A DNA stretch of 64,000 nucleotides from Scatophagus argus (Eukaryota; Chordata; Actinopteri; Scatophagidae): positions 16,112,330-16,176,329 of the forward strand of contig NC_058497.1 of assembly GCF_020382885.2 (NCBI RefSeq). Direction: 5' to 3'. Shown piece by piece: positions 25,830 to 40,764 of the stretch (positions within the stretch are counted from its first letter, which is position 1; each line of letters opens with the position of its first letter). The notes under the pieces are model-generated. The model saw only the letters and a list, made by a program, of their open reading frames with translations. It did no database searches and was not told where the DNA came from. Made by a program: the position numbers and the translations under genes.

Positions 25830-28800
25830 CTGGAGACGCAAGACATGATTACCAAAAACACAAAGGATAGCATTTATTTATTTTCTCTCTCTTTACTGCA
25901 TCTCCCCACTTGGACCCAAACCATTTATGCCTCCAGCCCATTTACAGGTCAGAGGTTTAATGACGGGTTTTAGGCCCACACTCGTCTCAGTCAGGTTTCT
26001 GTTAATGTCTTTGAACTGTTCCATGTTTACAATTACTTCTGTGACCTGAGCATTGCACCTGACAAGACTGTTTACCAACCTTTGGCTCATGACACCTGCA
26101 AGGGGTCGCAAGAGAAATCTGAGACGTCATGAGTACATGAGCACAGAGAAAAATATTTACGTTTATTATTTAATGCTTTTTTCCTTTCTTGTGAATTACA
26201 CAATAATTTTACTCCTTCAGAGCTCAAAGCACTCAGGTTGAATGGGTCACCACCTCACCAACAGATGTGTCCACTCATAAAGCCAAAAAAGATGTGATTC
26301 ATACGTTTATACTTCACAAAATCAATATACGATGATATATTTTGCTTAAGAAGGACATGGATTATTTTGTCTTGCATGCATTGCAAAGAAAGGATGAGCA
26401 AACTTGGTCCAATAAAAAGATAAAATAATTTTTGGCTGTGTTTAGTATGCTCAGTGAACTCATTATATTTGATGACAGATTTGTGATGCTGTTGGGATCA
26501 TCTGAAGCTGTAAGTCGCTGACGTACTTCTTGCTGCTGCTGCTGCTGTCAGAGCTGGATGTTGGGGTTGCATTTGAAGGTGATGGGTTGGTGTCTTCGGT
26601 CTGCCAGGCAGTTTGTCTGCTCTTCCCATATAAGGCCTTGGGAGCAGAGCTGGACAGGGGGATGGAGCTTAACTGAGCTGACGTGGGCGTCGTCGTAGCG
26701 GCTCGGACAGGCCGGGCTTTTTCAGCCGGAGTCTTGTAACCCTGCGGCGTGTAGGCCCTGAGACGATGGATGAGACACAGATATACGTGTGATATATGTG
26801 ATTAATGCCTCAAAATTAACACTGCTTGTAATACGGGGGCAGCTGTGGCCTAGAGGTTGAAGAAGCGGCTTGAGCAAGGCACTTAACCCCCCAATATGCT
26901 CTCCGGGCGCTTGATGCTGCCCACTGCTCCTGTGTGTGTTTCACTGCATGTAATTTGCCAGGTGTTGCATGTGTGTGTCCAACTAAGGATGGGATAAATG
27001 CAGTAGTAAAATTCAGTATGTGTGTATGTAAAAATATATATATATACTGCCGATAAAAGTTGATTCTTCTTCTTCTTCTTAGGGGGGGAGTTTTTCCAGT
27101 TGTTATGAACCGTTGAAAAACTGTTTAGTGAAGAATATTCTCAGAAGCTGCAAATATGGTGCTCGTCTATCTTGCTTTTCATGGGACACACAAATATTTA
27201 TAGTCATCTTATCTCAACAGACTTTGTCACAGATAGCTTGAGTGTCATGGAGCGTCATGATGCAAGACGTCAGCAGTGTGGGATCATGAGACTTGTCTTT
27301 TTTAGTTAAATAACCACCTCTGCCGAAGAAAATCTATCCAAGGTGAGACCTCAGAGTCGAGGTGTTTAGGTTTCATTCCCACTACATGCAGTCACGTTCG
27401 CCAGCTTCTTTCCTCCCTTTCTGCCTCTCTCCCAGAGGTTTTAGCAACTTCAATACAATCACAGCTTGTCCAGGTTTGTTAGAAGCATTTGGGATAATGT
27501 AACTACACACCAAAATATATAATAAAGGTCTAAGATATTTTTAGATATTTTAATGAGAAAATGCTACACATCTTCGAGAAGAAGAAGCAGCATACATAAA
27601 AATGCTGATATTTTTGTTTGCTCTAAGAGTATTTTACTGCTCTCTGGATGTGTTGTCTTTCCACATGAGCATAATTTATTCTTGAAGCATCCATTTCCTA
27701 TTCCTCCTCTTCATTGATCAGTGAAGATAGAGTATGCCATTAAAGTGCAGGTCGTGTCGTCTGTCAGCAACGTACACCCCACTATCCCACTATACTGCTG
27801 ATACAACAACATACAATGCTGACAGCAAAGGTAAACTGCAGAGGAATTATAGACTACAGCTACCATCATCTATCAAGTGACTTGTCTTGTCTTTTAACCA
27901 GGAGACTATTTTTTCAATACAGCAAAACAAGCTAACTAACAATTCTGTTAAAACTTTCGGCTTATTAAACTGATCTGTTTATCATTTACAAAGAACCTAC
28001 TAAACCAAAACAAACCGTACACCCGACAGCAATATCTAACTGTGTGCACAATACCTGTGATGAATCATCTGTGTCCTACAGCCCTCTGGTTTAATTTTAT
28101 GTCTGTATTAAGCTGATGGTCCAATATGTCCTAGCAACAGACTGCAACATCTCTGGCATTCAGAGTATAACCACAGATTGTTTTAATCCATCACGTTGTG
28201 GTCAATCCCTGTGTATGTTTGTGTGTTTTTATGCCTCTGTGCATTCATGATGTGGGGGGTGGCAGTGAGAAGTTCTCCAGCAGAAGAGATCACATGATTA
28301 TCTGTATGTTTCACAAGGATTAGGCCGCTTTAATCCTTAATGTACCCTCTAGAGATACATTTTCATTTATCAAGCACATACATTACTCCATTAAGCTGAG
28401 CAGCATTAAACTGCAAGATTTATGAATGTAACTCAATACTCTTACCGCAGAATAAAAGCCAGCACAAATCTTGGTTAAATCTGCCAGTTATTTAATATTA
28501 GCTTCATAAAAGATGCCATAAAAGATGCATCTCATCAGAGAGTTGGTCTCTTACCTGGGTTTGAAAGCATCCATTTTATCAGCACTGGAGCCAGGAGGTG
28601 GGAATGTCCTCGTCCGGTATCCTTTGTTCTGATTGGCTGCTGCTGGTATGATGGGCGAAGACTCTCGCCTCTTCGCTTCTCCCCCACCGCTGCTCCTTCC
28701 CATGGACAGCTCCTGGATGCCGCTGTAGGTGGCTAAACAGTGCATGGGCTTGTGGGCCTGGCTGTTGGACATATTTCCGTGGCGAGCGTTGTTGTAGTGG

Positions 28801-31800
28801 GTCGAGGCGTCGATGCCGCTGTCATTCGACCCCCCCTTGTTGAGAAGGTCAGCGTCGGGGTCGGCTGGGTCGCCAAGGCAACCCCCGCCTCCTCGCTCTC
28901 CTCCGGCTCCGCCGTCGAACCAGCGCTCGTCGCTGTGGCTGCTGGAGGCGTTGCTGGACAGAGTGTTGCTGCTGGAGTGGCTGGAGTACTGAGTCTCACC
29001 CTACAGAGGACATGATGGCAACATTCAGACAGACTCAGAGGTGACAGATGAACGAGTGAGACGAGGTGATGACAACTCTGACCTTTGAGTGTCTGTTCGG
29101 AGAGTCTTTTCCCGGGACATCCTGTCTGGGTAGTCTCCTCTGCCCACCTCCACCACCCAGTCCCCGAGACGATGATGCTGGGACATGCCAGAGGGGTTCT
29201 AGACAGAAAACACACACACACACACACTCCCTCACTTACAGGATTAAAGCAAATTACACCGAACCTCCATGGTTGGCAAAGAGGATTAAATACTTATAGC
29301 ACATTTAGACACTGACCTCCACCCACCAACCAACGGACAAAATCACACTCTGTTATCTCAACTCTACTGTGCAACACGCACCCTCTGAAACAGTAGAGAG
29401 AGTTTGATTAACCTGAAATGAAATCGTCTTTGGCCATAAATCAACTCCTTTTAAGTTGATATGTGTTGGCAAATGCTTGCTTATTAACACAGCCAGCCGA
29501 TACAAAGCAACGCTGCCCTTCATTTGGACTCCTGTTTCTGAACACTTGATCAGTCTAAGTCCAGTATTTTCTCTCCTTTAAGGTCTGTTTTTGGTCTCCA
29601 CCAACTGCTGAGGGAAATATTTGGCTCTTTAGCTGCTCAGTGTTCAAAATGTGTTCACCATCTAGTTGATAACTGTATCTGCCTGCTGTTTGACGCTAAG
29701 CAGGAAATGTACACTGGGTTTTTAGAGCTTTTTGCTGAAAATTAGCTGCCTGCTACAACCCACAACAATGCCGTGATCCATTGTTCGTATTGATAATGTT
29801 GAATATAGCAGCTTTTAAAGTAGAAGGCAATGTACCTGTTTTGCAGCGCTCCATGGTGCTGTCCTGACTGGTGAAGCCCGAGGAAGACTCTCCACTGGAG
29901 GTGATGTCCACACTGAGGTGGGGCTCATAGGGTAGCAGGGGTCGCTGCCCTGTTCCGTATCTACACAGACCGACCACAGGAGGAGGGAGAGTGCTTGATT
30001 AACAAACACATTCATGCCAGTTAAATATGAACACAGAGAGAATCACGTTGACTCTACCTTACAAATACACTAAGAGACAAAAGCAAGCCCTTAAAATGTT
30101 TAGATTTAACTGAGCACAGGAGAATTTCAGTTTCTGTTTTGCATCCTGATGGCGGTTGAGAATAAAACACATTTTTCTGGTTGGGTGAGATGTTATCAAC
30201 CTCCACACTGTGAGGAAGAGCCACCCACACAACAGATCCTTCCTCTAGGAGACAGTGTGTTCATACACGTCTAAATGCAGAGCGGAATGTGCCGCATTAT
30301 TCAGCTTTATCTTGTGAACAGTTTTATTCAGACCCTACCACATAAAACAGTTGTTATGAGTAACACTGGACATGTTTAATCAAGACCAAAAGAGTGACAG
30401 CAAAGTGATGGAAGAGAGCTTGGATAACAAAAGACCACACACACGCACACACACACACACACCTGTCAGGTGAAGGTTTGTAGCGTACGAAGGGGCCTGG
30501 AGTGATTCCAGGCGGCCCCATCATGGAGAGGCTGACCAGGCCAGAGGAGGGCGAGGAGAAGCTGGCTGAAGGGTTTCTGTAGGGCAGCACTCTGTCACCT
30601 CCTGCAGGGGACAAACTGTAGTGGTTCTCTGGGTAGCTCACTGGCCTGGAGGGCACACAAAGAGGCTGACGGTTAACCAAGAGTCAAACAAACACGCAGT
30701 CACCAGAGAGGTGAGGCATATGAGTAAGGCTGTGACAGGAACACAATAGACCATTTATCTGAATTAAAGAGAAACAGTGACTGAGTTGGAGCCTGCCAGG
30801 ATTTGACTGTAGTTATTAGCTTTGGGAGCTGGCAGTGTGACATCAGTTCCGAGTAATGATTATGTGTTTTAGCAACTGAGAACAAAAAAACGGTGAAACA
30901 ACAAAACAAATAAACCTCTGTATACATTACTGCACTTCTAGTGGGACTTAAGTGATGTCTGACAGGTGATGCTGATGCTTCAACTGTGCACAGACAGTGC
31001 ACAGTTTACTTTTTTTACATTATTTTAGTACTTCAGGGAAGATAGTGCTCTTCTAGTTTGTATTGTTATTGAGTGTTGTATGCATGAAGGATGATGAAGT
31101 CACACTTACATACTTTTACAGTATGTTTACGATGAAAAGAACTGTCTCCATATGCTTCCTTACACAGTCACCAGCAACTTATCTACCAATCCAGCCAATG
31201 TCATTTTTAATGAACATTCATTCAGAAAAAAACAACATGAACAGATCACTGTCACAAGAAAACAAAAGAAAATGCAGAACATTCAGGTAAGGTGTGATAA
31301 AACACAGATCCTGCTGTTGTGGTTTCTAGGGGCAGTTAACATTTTTCCACAACAATCAAAGAAATCTGCAAAGTTATTTCTGTAAATCAACTTACAACAA
31401 CCTGTACGGGTGAATCGATCTCAACCACCACCACAATTTTTCTGTTGTTATTTTCACAGATGCTGGAGGATACCGACTGGTCTTTTATTTACTCAGCTGG
31501 TGGAACAGCGAACAATGAGCACAAGCACCGATTTAACTCGCTGAACAAATCAATAAAGAAGACGATGACTCAAGTCTGGAACCAATCGAATGCTGCAGGA
31601 CAGTTTTCAGTTAATCAAACATCTTCTGTGTCCACCATACACTTTCATGTGAATAATTTTTATATTTAAAAATAATACCCCCCCCCCTCAAAAAAGGAAA
31701 AGAATTATAATTATCAGTGGAAGTATGTGAGACAAGTAAATTTATTCTAATAAATCTACTTCATTTACTATAAAAAAACACAATCCAGTCTCTTCTGCAA

Positions 31801-34800
31801 TCTGATGTGCACTTCAAAGTCTCACCTCTTGGAGTTGAGGTGCTGGGGCTCCCTGTAGGGAACAGGCATCAAGGCCTTGTGTGAGCGGGGCAGTGGAGGA
31901 GGTGGAGGACCCATGGGGGCCCAGCGTTGTGGGGTGGGGACACTGTGGAGTCCCGGGGGAATGGGTGGGCTGTCCCATCGCCATGCTGGGCGAGGAGATG
32001 GTCGGTAGCCTGCCGCCAAAGGCTCAGGATCTGGCTTCTGATCCATAGTCTTCATCTCATACTCCTCTGTGCAGCCCCTGAAGAGACAGAGGAAGGTCTG
32101 TTAGTAAGAAGATGAGAGCTGGTCCACAATCCTCATCTTAAATGTTCTCATAGTCGCCTCTAACCCGATATGCAGCACGAATCCTTTACACATCATCATT
32201 ATTTCATTGACACAGCCTATTACAGAAGAGCAGGAGGCATCAAATATGCATGGAGGATGTATTCAAGAGGAGACAAATGTCGAGAGGAGGAGAGAGACGG
32301 AGGTGAGAAAGAGAGAGGGGTGATGATGGAGTGAGGTGTGCGAGTAAAAATTCAGAGTGAGGTGAAGGGAAGATGGCAATAAAACAAACAACGCAGTGAA
32401 GAAGTAAGACAGATAAGGACAGTATGTGTGATCTGCCCCTGAAAGAGTTATTTCAGTCAAATTAGGAATTAATGTTGTGATTACTTTCATTCTAAATCAA
32501 TCTGCAGAATGTTTTTTTTGTTGTTGTTGTTTTGTATAACGGTAGTGATAAATTGCTGAATGTAAACGTTTTAAATATAACTTTTCAATGCTGTGAGCAG
32601 AGTAAATAAAATTGCATTCGCCTCGGCTGTTCTGTTGTGGAAGCAGAAACCTCAGCGAGAGATGACATCTGGGTAAATAAAAAACTCTGTGCATGGCTTG
32701 ATACCAGTGATAACAGTATGAACTGTTTCTGCAGTGTAATAATCTGGTCCCTTTCTATCAACTCTGCTACGAGCACGTAAACACCATCACACAAAATCTG
32801 AATGCTAGTGGAAAACAACTGACAGCCTGTAGAAGTACAACAAGAGTGCGCAATCACTATGTTTACAAACAGAAATCAAGGAGCATGAACACAACAAACG
32901 GTCAGGACATTTTGATCAATCGAGGAACACTACGATCTCAATCGATATCCGCAAGGTTATATATTAACAGCACGAACCTTAGGGAGAGCAGAGCAGACAT
33001 ATGTTGACATGCAGCGTGTCTTCATCACAGCGACAGAGGTGACACAGCTGGAGCTCCCCTACACACTACAGCATCACACCGTTTGTCCACTGCATCCGTC
33101 CACATTGCATGCACACAACGGTGTCAGAACAGCACAGGAAACACGCTTCCAACTCTTGCATGTCTCTCTCTCTCTCTTTTTCTTTTTCTCCTCCACCCAC
33201 TTCTCTCGCTCTCGGTGGTGTTGAAACACGTCCTCTTCACCGAGCGCGTCTCTGCCTCTTCAACTCAGTGTACTCAACCCTGCCTTTCGCTTTCTCTCTC
33301 TCTCTCTCTCTTGCTTTCCACTCCCTGCTTTCCATCATTTTCAGCTGCATGCATTTTTAATTAATCACTTCCACTAGTTTATTTATTTCATTTTTTTTGT
33401 GGTCTTCTGTTTTTTTTTTTTTCCCCTACAGACTCTAGGCCTTAATCTCATGCAATCTGCTAGCCTGGCACACAAACGAGTCAGAGAGAGAAAAGAGGGG
33501 GAGAGTGAAATACAAGACTCTAATTATCAGCTGCTACTTGAGATAGAGAGAGAGAGAGAGAGCGCGTGTGTGCGTGTTTGTGCATGTGTGTGTGCATGTC
33601 AAAGGGATATAACTTGGTGTAATTAAACTGCCTCCAACATTAAAGAAATCTAACCGCTGTGAGATCACGCAGCCAGCCACAATTACTGTATTTAGGAGCC
33701 CTGGTTTTCAGGCAGATACACACACACACTGTGGTTATTTCTTCACCTTCCTAATGGTTCTGTAACACCACATCAGCGTCTCACAAGGCCTCGTTATTCT
33801 GCTCTCTGTCAAGGCTGTATGTGTGGATGAAAGCTTGGAAAAGGATGACGGCAGGGAAAAGGAATAGACTGTGGGAGGAGGGGGAAACGAGACGACGGTA
33901 AGCTGAACAAGATGAGTAGATACGAAGGACGGAGAAACAAAGGATGCCAGATTTTGTCAGCTCACATTAAAACAAATCCTTCTTTCTTTTTGTCTCCGTT
34001 CCTCATTTTTCCCATTTCCTCTCAAACCACGCATGGCTCTTTCTCTCTGTTCGCTCGCTTCCTCTTTTCACACACTCCCACACAAAATCCTCTCAGAACA
34101 TTGGAGTCTAGCCACTATCTCACCAAAGCCTTTGTGTGTTTGACTGTCCTGTACTCACTCCAACTCGCTCTTGTCCTTCCACTACTGCCTGCTAACACTC
34201 AGCAGTGTTAGTGTGCTGTCACCTACTGCCTCAACATCTGCACTGACCCCAGCCACTTCAAAAAAATCAATCACTCTTGTTAGCTTAGCTTCAAAGAAAG
34301 ACAACATGCAGACACACCTCCGAGGCCCGCCTTCTTCATACGGAGGAATGATGACCACTTTGACTGTGACCGACGTCCTCAGCAGGTCAATCATCTGCTC
34401 GTGAGTGAGCGTCACCGCAGCCACCTTGCAGATCTCCACTAACCGACTGCCCTGTCTCAGTCCCGCCTGCCAGGCAAAGCCGTACTCCTCCACCTACATG
34501 AAACACAAAAAAAAAAACAACAAAACCCAGAAAAGGTCTTCAAACAAGCCAGTTATGTACAGCCAAGAATCTTCATAGATGAGTATTTCAGTAGGAGATC
34601 TGGTGTGGCAGATGGTCATTTGATGGTACCTCGGCCACAGTGCCGTCCAGGCGAACATGGAAGCCCAGTTGCCCCAGTCCGTTTCTTCTCAGAGTCATAT
34701 CCACCGTCTCACATCCCACTGTCAACGACTGACAAAGACATAATGTGAATTTAAAAAAAGTTGCATTTATGCTATGGAAATGTTCTTATGTCTGTAGTTA

Positions 34801-37800
34801 CACAGTATCTAGGTTCCAGAACAAAGGAAACACCGTAAAACAGCCTGAATGGGTTTGAAAGCTGTTAAATATGGAGTCCTGGTTCTGGAAACTTTGTCAT
34901 CTCCAAAATGCATTTATTCTGTATTTTTAGAAAGATTAACTCATTTTTTAAAAAAAAAAAAAATTAGTTTTCTCTTGGATTAACACAAAGCTCGCTAGAG
35001 TTCAGTAAATCTCCTTTTCCCAGCATTTAATTCATCAAATTTTCCAGGGATTATCACAATGTGAAATGCCTCTGGTCAGCCTGTATATGCAATTGCCGGC
35101 CTGGACTATAGGTTTGAAGGTTATTAGCTTCGAGCTGACAAACTTTGTTTTTTTTTTTTTTTATTAACCATTGTACAGGGCCTTTCAAAAACACTTGTTA
35201 CTTCTTGCAGTCGTCTTTACTGTTGTTCTTGTTAGTTGTGCAGTTGTTACAGAGTGTAAAAGATTATGTTGGATAAAAGCTTTAAGGAATAGAAAACCTT
35301 CCTAAATCCTTCATCCCTCTGAGCTTCAAACAGATACAACAATGGTGTAAAAAATTACATCAAATTCTCAACATAAAATTGCAATGAATCACATATTTGC
35401 AAACCACAGATACTTGACAGAGTATTAATGAGATCTTTTGCAATGTTGGGCTAAAATGTGCATGATTTCTTACATTGTTGGGTAGCCAACAAAACAGCAA
35501 AGAAGAAAGCTGCAAGCTAGTAAACAAGGATTAAAAAAAAGGAAAAATGAAGGATTTGTAAGATATTTATGCCTTCATTAAATAGCACCAATAAGGAAAT
35601 GAAAAACTGGCTTTTCAAACATTTTAGGAAGAAGAAGGAGATGCATTCAGCACATTTGTCAGAACTTGAAATGAAACAGTGAAAGTAAAAACAACTTTGT
35701 TTGTTAACAAGAAAATTAAACAGGACACCTTTAAGCTTGAGTTGTCCTGCTACATACTGTGATCCCAAATACAACACTGCTATGTGCCTCAAAGGCCACA
35801 GCTTACAAGTGCTAACCTCTCACCTTCAGTCTCTGCACCATCTCCCTGACATCCTGTGCGCAGCCCTCTGGTACCCGCACAGCGATGTGGTCTCCTCTGC
35901 CGTAGAAGATCTTTAACGCCAGCCGTTCTGGTGTCCAACCGATCACATCCGCACAGAAACAGTTAAACACCACCTCTTTGGTGGAACAGTCAGTAAGGAG
36001 GACGTATTCAGCTGACACACCCAAGGCACAGGGGAGCTCTGTCCCCCCACCACTGAAGTCCTGGGCTAGGACCCTCCAGGCAACGGCCCCCACAGCCCCC
36101 AGCTCCGCTCCTTCTCTTGCCTTGGAGCGTTCGCGTTTCTTGGACGCGAGGGAGATGAGGTTGTTGAGCTTGCCCGCTGAGTCGAGCGGCGTGCTGCTGA
36201 CATAGTTTTCAGCCAGGTCGCGCAGGTACTCCTGCCGCGTACGTGTCGCCATGGTGTGGAATTTCTCTGACTTGTGCGCTGCATTTTCTGCATTGATAAC
36301 TTTGGCTAGAAGGAAGTTACGAAAGGTTTCTCGGTCACGGAAGGTGACGCCGTTGGGAATGGGTGGGCCGAAGGGAGGCACATCCTTCATTCTTGTCACA
36401 GCAACACTGTGATAAAAGGCGAGAGAGGCAGGGAGTGTGAGAAATTATTATTTTTATCATAACCTTTGCGTGTGTGTGAACACGTGGTTGTTCTGTTCTA
36501 CATGTACCTGTAACAGGTGTTTTCAGAGCAGGGGTTGTGCACACGGACGATAACAAAGACATGCTGGAAGTGCGAGCGAATATTCTGGGGAGTGAAAGGC
36601 AACGCCCCCGGCTCCTGAAAGATTATGGTGACAATGTCGTTCCCTATGTGCCTCTTTCTCAAGAGCTGAGGGAGAGGAAAGATAAAAATTACAAATTAAT
36701 AAAATAACATTGACATTGGCGCAATTGATTCAGTTAACGATGGAGAAAGTCTGACAAGGGAAATGAGAGATTAAGAAGCTCACTACTAGACACCAAAGAA
36801 CAGCTCTTTATGTAATTTGTTTTTCGATTTCTGTGTGGGCTATTTGTATTCATGTGTGTGTGTGCTGGCTGGTCCGTCTATCTGTGTTCGTGTAGGAGAC
36901 ATGTCACAGAGTCCAGGCTGTGTCTGTGGTGCAGTGCTTGCCAATCCTCTCTTCATCTGCAGAGGGAAGTGTGAAAGTACCAATTATGTAATCCAGCCCA
37001 CTGTTTGGCCACAGATACTCCAGCATGGTGCCACAGGAGCATCCTTCACTCACACTGAGACTGCAGTTATGAACATTAGATTATTGTGCTAATGTAGGGG
37101 TTACAAACACTAACTATAATTGTTAATACTGATCATGTGGAGAAAATAAAATTGTTTTATTTCATATTTGGGGTCTTTTTCAGAACACTGATGATTTTCT
37201 ATTTAAGCATCCATTGAAACACAAGTAAACACAGCTGACTGTGTGGGCCTAGTGTACACTCTCTTTTCCCTGTTTCCTGAATCTGAAAGCCTTCACGCTC
37301 TCTGTATTTCCACTTCATTGCTCCTATTCACCCAGGTTATTTTCAGTGTCTGATGCTGCCACCTAGAGGTTCATCTGAGCAAGTAAACCTCCTTGCTGCT
37401 GCAGTCTCTAAACCTCTGGATGGAGTTATTGTTCCATTTATAAAATTACCCTTTCTGATGTTAAGAGTTAACAACAAATATGAAGTGTTCAAGCACACTT
37501 TTAATTTTCTTAATTAAAAAAAGATGCAATCCTCAAATATCTTGCTCACTCAACATTTGCAATGCATTTAACAAGACTATGTTAATGTCAAAAATAGCTT
37601 GTTCACAGTAACAAACAATAAATTCTAAATTCTCCAATTCACAAGATTAATTCATATTTGAGGAAGATTAAATCATGACATCTCCACAGTCTGAGCTGTT
37701 CTGTGATGCAATGACACATTACAAAGTGTGTACACAAATCCCAAGCACCCACAGCACCTGCCAGAGCACACACGTTCACCTGAGTGAGCCTCTCATGCAA

Positions 37801-40701
37801 ACACTTATGCAAACTATTAAAAATATCCCACGCACAAAATGCTATCTTATACACAGGTCACTCACACACAGCCCACGCTGCGAACACAAGGCACCCAGGA
37901 GAATGTGTAGGAAGCCTGCTTTATTTAAAGAATTGAAAAAAAGGAGGGAGAAAATAAAAGGGACTGTTCACTACTGAACCCCACCCAGCTCTGATGCACA
38001 TCTGAGAGGCAGGGAGAGGGCAGAAGAAGAAGAAGCCAGTGAGAAAGAGAGGAGAGAAGAGACTATAAAAGACAATAAACACAAGCTGGTGAATAAAAAA
38101 GAAAAAAAAAAAAAAGGAGGACTGAAACTAAATGAATTGGGTGACACAAGTCATGAGTTTCCATTTGATGAATTCTTGTTTGCGGTTTATGACCCGGAGC
38201 AAAAAGGCAGAGACTTTAACTAACAACCACAAGCAGACTTTGAAAGGCTCTGAGTGACAAGAAAGGATAGTCATGGATGTATTTCTCAGCCCTGCGCTCC
38301 AAAAACTTGGCCTGAGATGTACAGGATTTAGGAAGGGCTGCTCATAAGCTCTTACCTGCTGGGGGTTGTTGGGCATGTACGGCAGCATGGTGGACACGTG
38401 GAACATGACCTCGTAGCCTTGGTAGGTGGTGTACAGGGAGTGGGTGCCTGTAGAGTCGGCTGTAGAAAGGGGTTGAAAGATATTTTTCATGTCACAACAG
38501 ACGGTGAAGCGGTTAACTGCAGACAACAATGCGATGTTGAATTCTAAGCCTTTTCAGACACATGATGCATAAGATCCGTTAAAGTGATGGATTTTTATCA
38601 TTCAGACAAACCGTAGGTTTTCAAGTTTTATGTATTAGTTTTATGTATTATGTATTCATCAGTTTCTCCAATAATGGATATTTATGCTGCCTGATTTGTA
38701 AGCTTCAACATTCAGTCCCATTTAATTCCAACATGCTCACACACATTTTCTGCTAATGCTAACTGCATGGAGCTGACAGGGAGATAGAGCAAATGGTCTT
38801 GGTCACAATGTTTCATAACTTATTTAACTGCTTTTATTTTCTCTAAGCCTAGGAGATTATAATTAAGTGAAACAGTTATTGCAGTGAGCTTTGTATGGCA
38901 AACTGCTGCAGCTTTAACGATAATCTGAAACTCCAGACACAAGCCACGAAGATGTTAGCAGGGCCAATGTAGTAACACTGCCGTCTTGACTGCTATGTAG
39001 AACAGTCAACAGACCCATGGAAAGTGTTTGCAGTCAGAAAGAGGCTCTTGTGAAGACTCACTCTTTGTGTCGAGCTGTGCTGCATATTTGGTGAACCCTT
39101 TGAGAAGCACCTGCTCCCCCAGCAGCTCCAGGAAGGCAGAAAAGGCGGGTGACGCCTCCTCGTTGTTGTACATCTCCTCCTCTGTGCTCTGGCCCGCACG
39201 GCACAGCAGAACACCCACCTTGTGCTTCTGACTTAACTACGAGGCAGCGGAGATATAACATTAACGATTGCACAAACAGCTGGAACGTAGCATTCAAACA
39301 GAGCTGAAACACTGCGGTCTGAACCGTGTGCTTCTAACGCAACTTCAGGACAAAGCAGATGTTAGGCTGAGCACAACGTCACTGTTGTATAAACCGCCTA
39401 CACAAACAAAAACAAGACTACAGCTGGCAAAACACCTCCGCCTTAAAGTTCAACCTGCATTAAACAAAAGGTGAGATAACATGGCTTAACATGAAAGCTT
39501 TTATGGTTACACACGCATGCTAAAACACACCACACCCTGCTTTACTCAGCTTTCACTGCCCTCAGTCCAGTTCTGCACTTTGCACTGTCATTAAATGAGT
39601 TATACAGGTTTCATACAACACTGCTGAGCATATTATATAAACTATATTAGATATTATATAAAATACTATGTTTCTTTACTAGTTAATATTTTAGCCAGCA
39701 TGACTTCACTGTCTTTTGTAGATGTTGTGGATTCATTTCACGGTTGGTGCTAGGATCAGCTTTTGGTTTTCCTGTTTTATCACACAAGACAAAAAATAAA
39801 ATGCAAATTGCAGACTAAGAGGCAGAGCTCACCCCCTGTTCGTCCAGTTTGAGGAGCTGCTCCGTGACTTTGGGTGTGCTGACCGCTAGTCTCAAACAGG
39901 AGACGCTGAGCTCTGGGACGACCTGCTCCAGGACCTCCTTGAGCGGCAGACCCCGCACAGTGCCATGCCTCCCTGTAGACGCCACTGCATCTTCTAAAAT
40001 GGAGCCTCGCAGGGTCACGAGCTAAATGCGGGAAAAGAAAAAAACATGTAAAACTAGAAAAAGTGCATTATCAGATTATAAGATCTGTTCTCGATCAATT
40101 TAAGCAGACCAGGAAACAAAATATTATGACCATCATCATCATCATATAAATTTACATTATTTACTTGATTACATATTTGTTTATTTATGTCAGTTTTTTT
40201 CTTTATTGATATGGGCTAAAAACATGGGCTCTGTAATAGTCTTATATATTGGCTATCATAATTCAACATTTTGTGTGGTCTCACTTGCAAAGGACACAAA
40301 AAGGGGGCTGGATACAGATCGACAAATGTAGTATTATTGTCAATATTACACAGGATGTAGAATAAGGAAAGAGATCAGAGGTCAGGCTCAGCTACAGTAC
40401 AGTCTGGAAACGGAGGGGTAGATGATTAGTGGGACACATGAAGTGGGCCCGTCAGATGAGGGGTGGATCTCAGTACTTATAATAATATCCTGCTGACCTG
40501 AAGCCACACACACATACACACACACACACAGTGAAAGTGCTCCGTGTAGAGGATTTTAAGATGAGCTGTATTGTGAATTAATATTCTGCTCAGTATTGTG
40601 CTGCCACAGAGTGCTGCTCCCTGGTGAGGGGAAATTGACCTGCTTCAAAACAGTGAGACTATAATAACCTCGGATACAGATGGGAGGAGTGGGCTGTTTC
40701 T

Positions 40702-40764
<63 letters not shown>

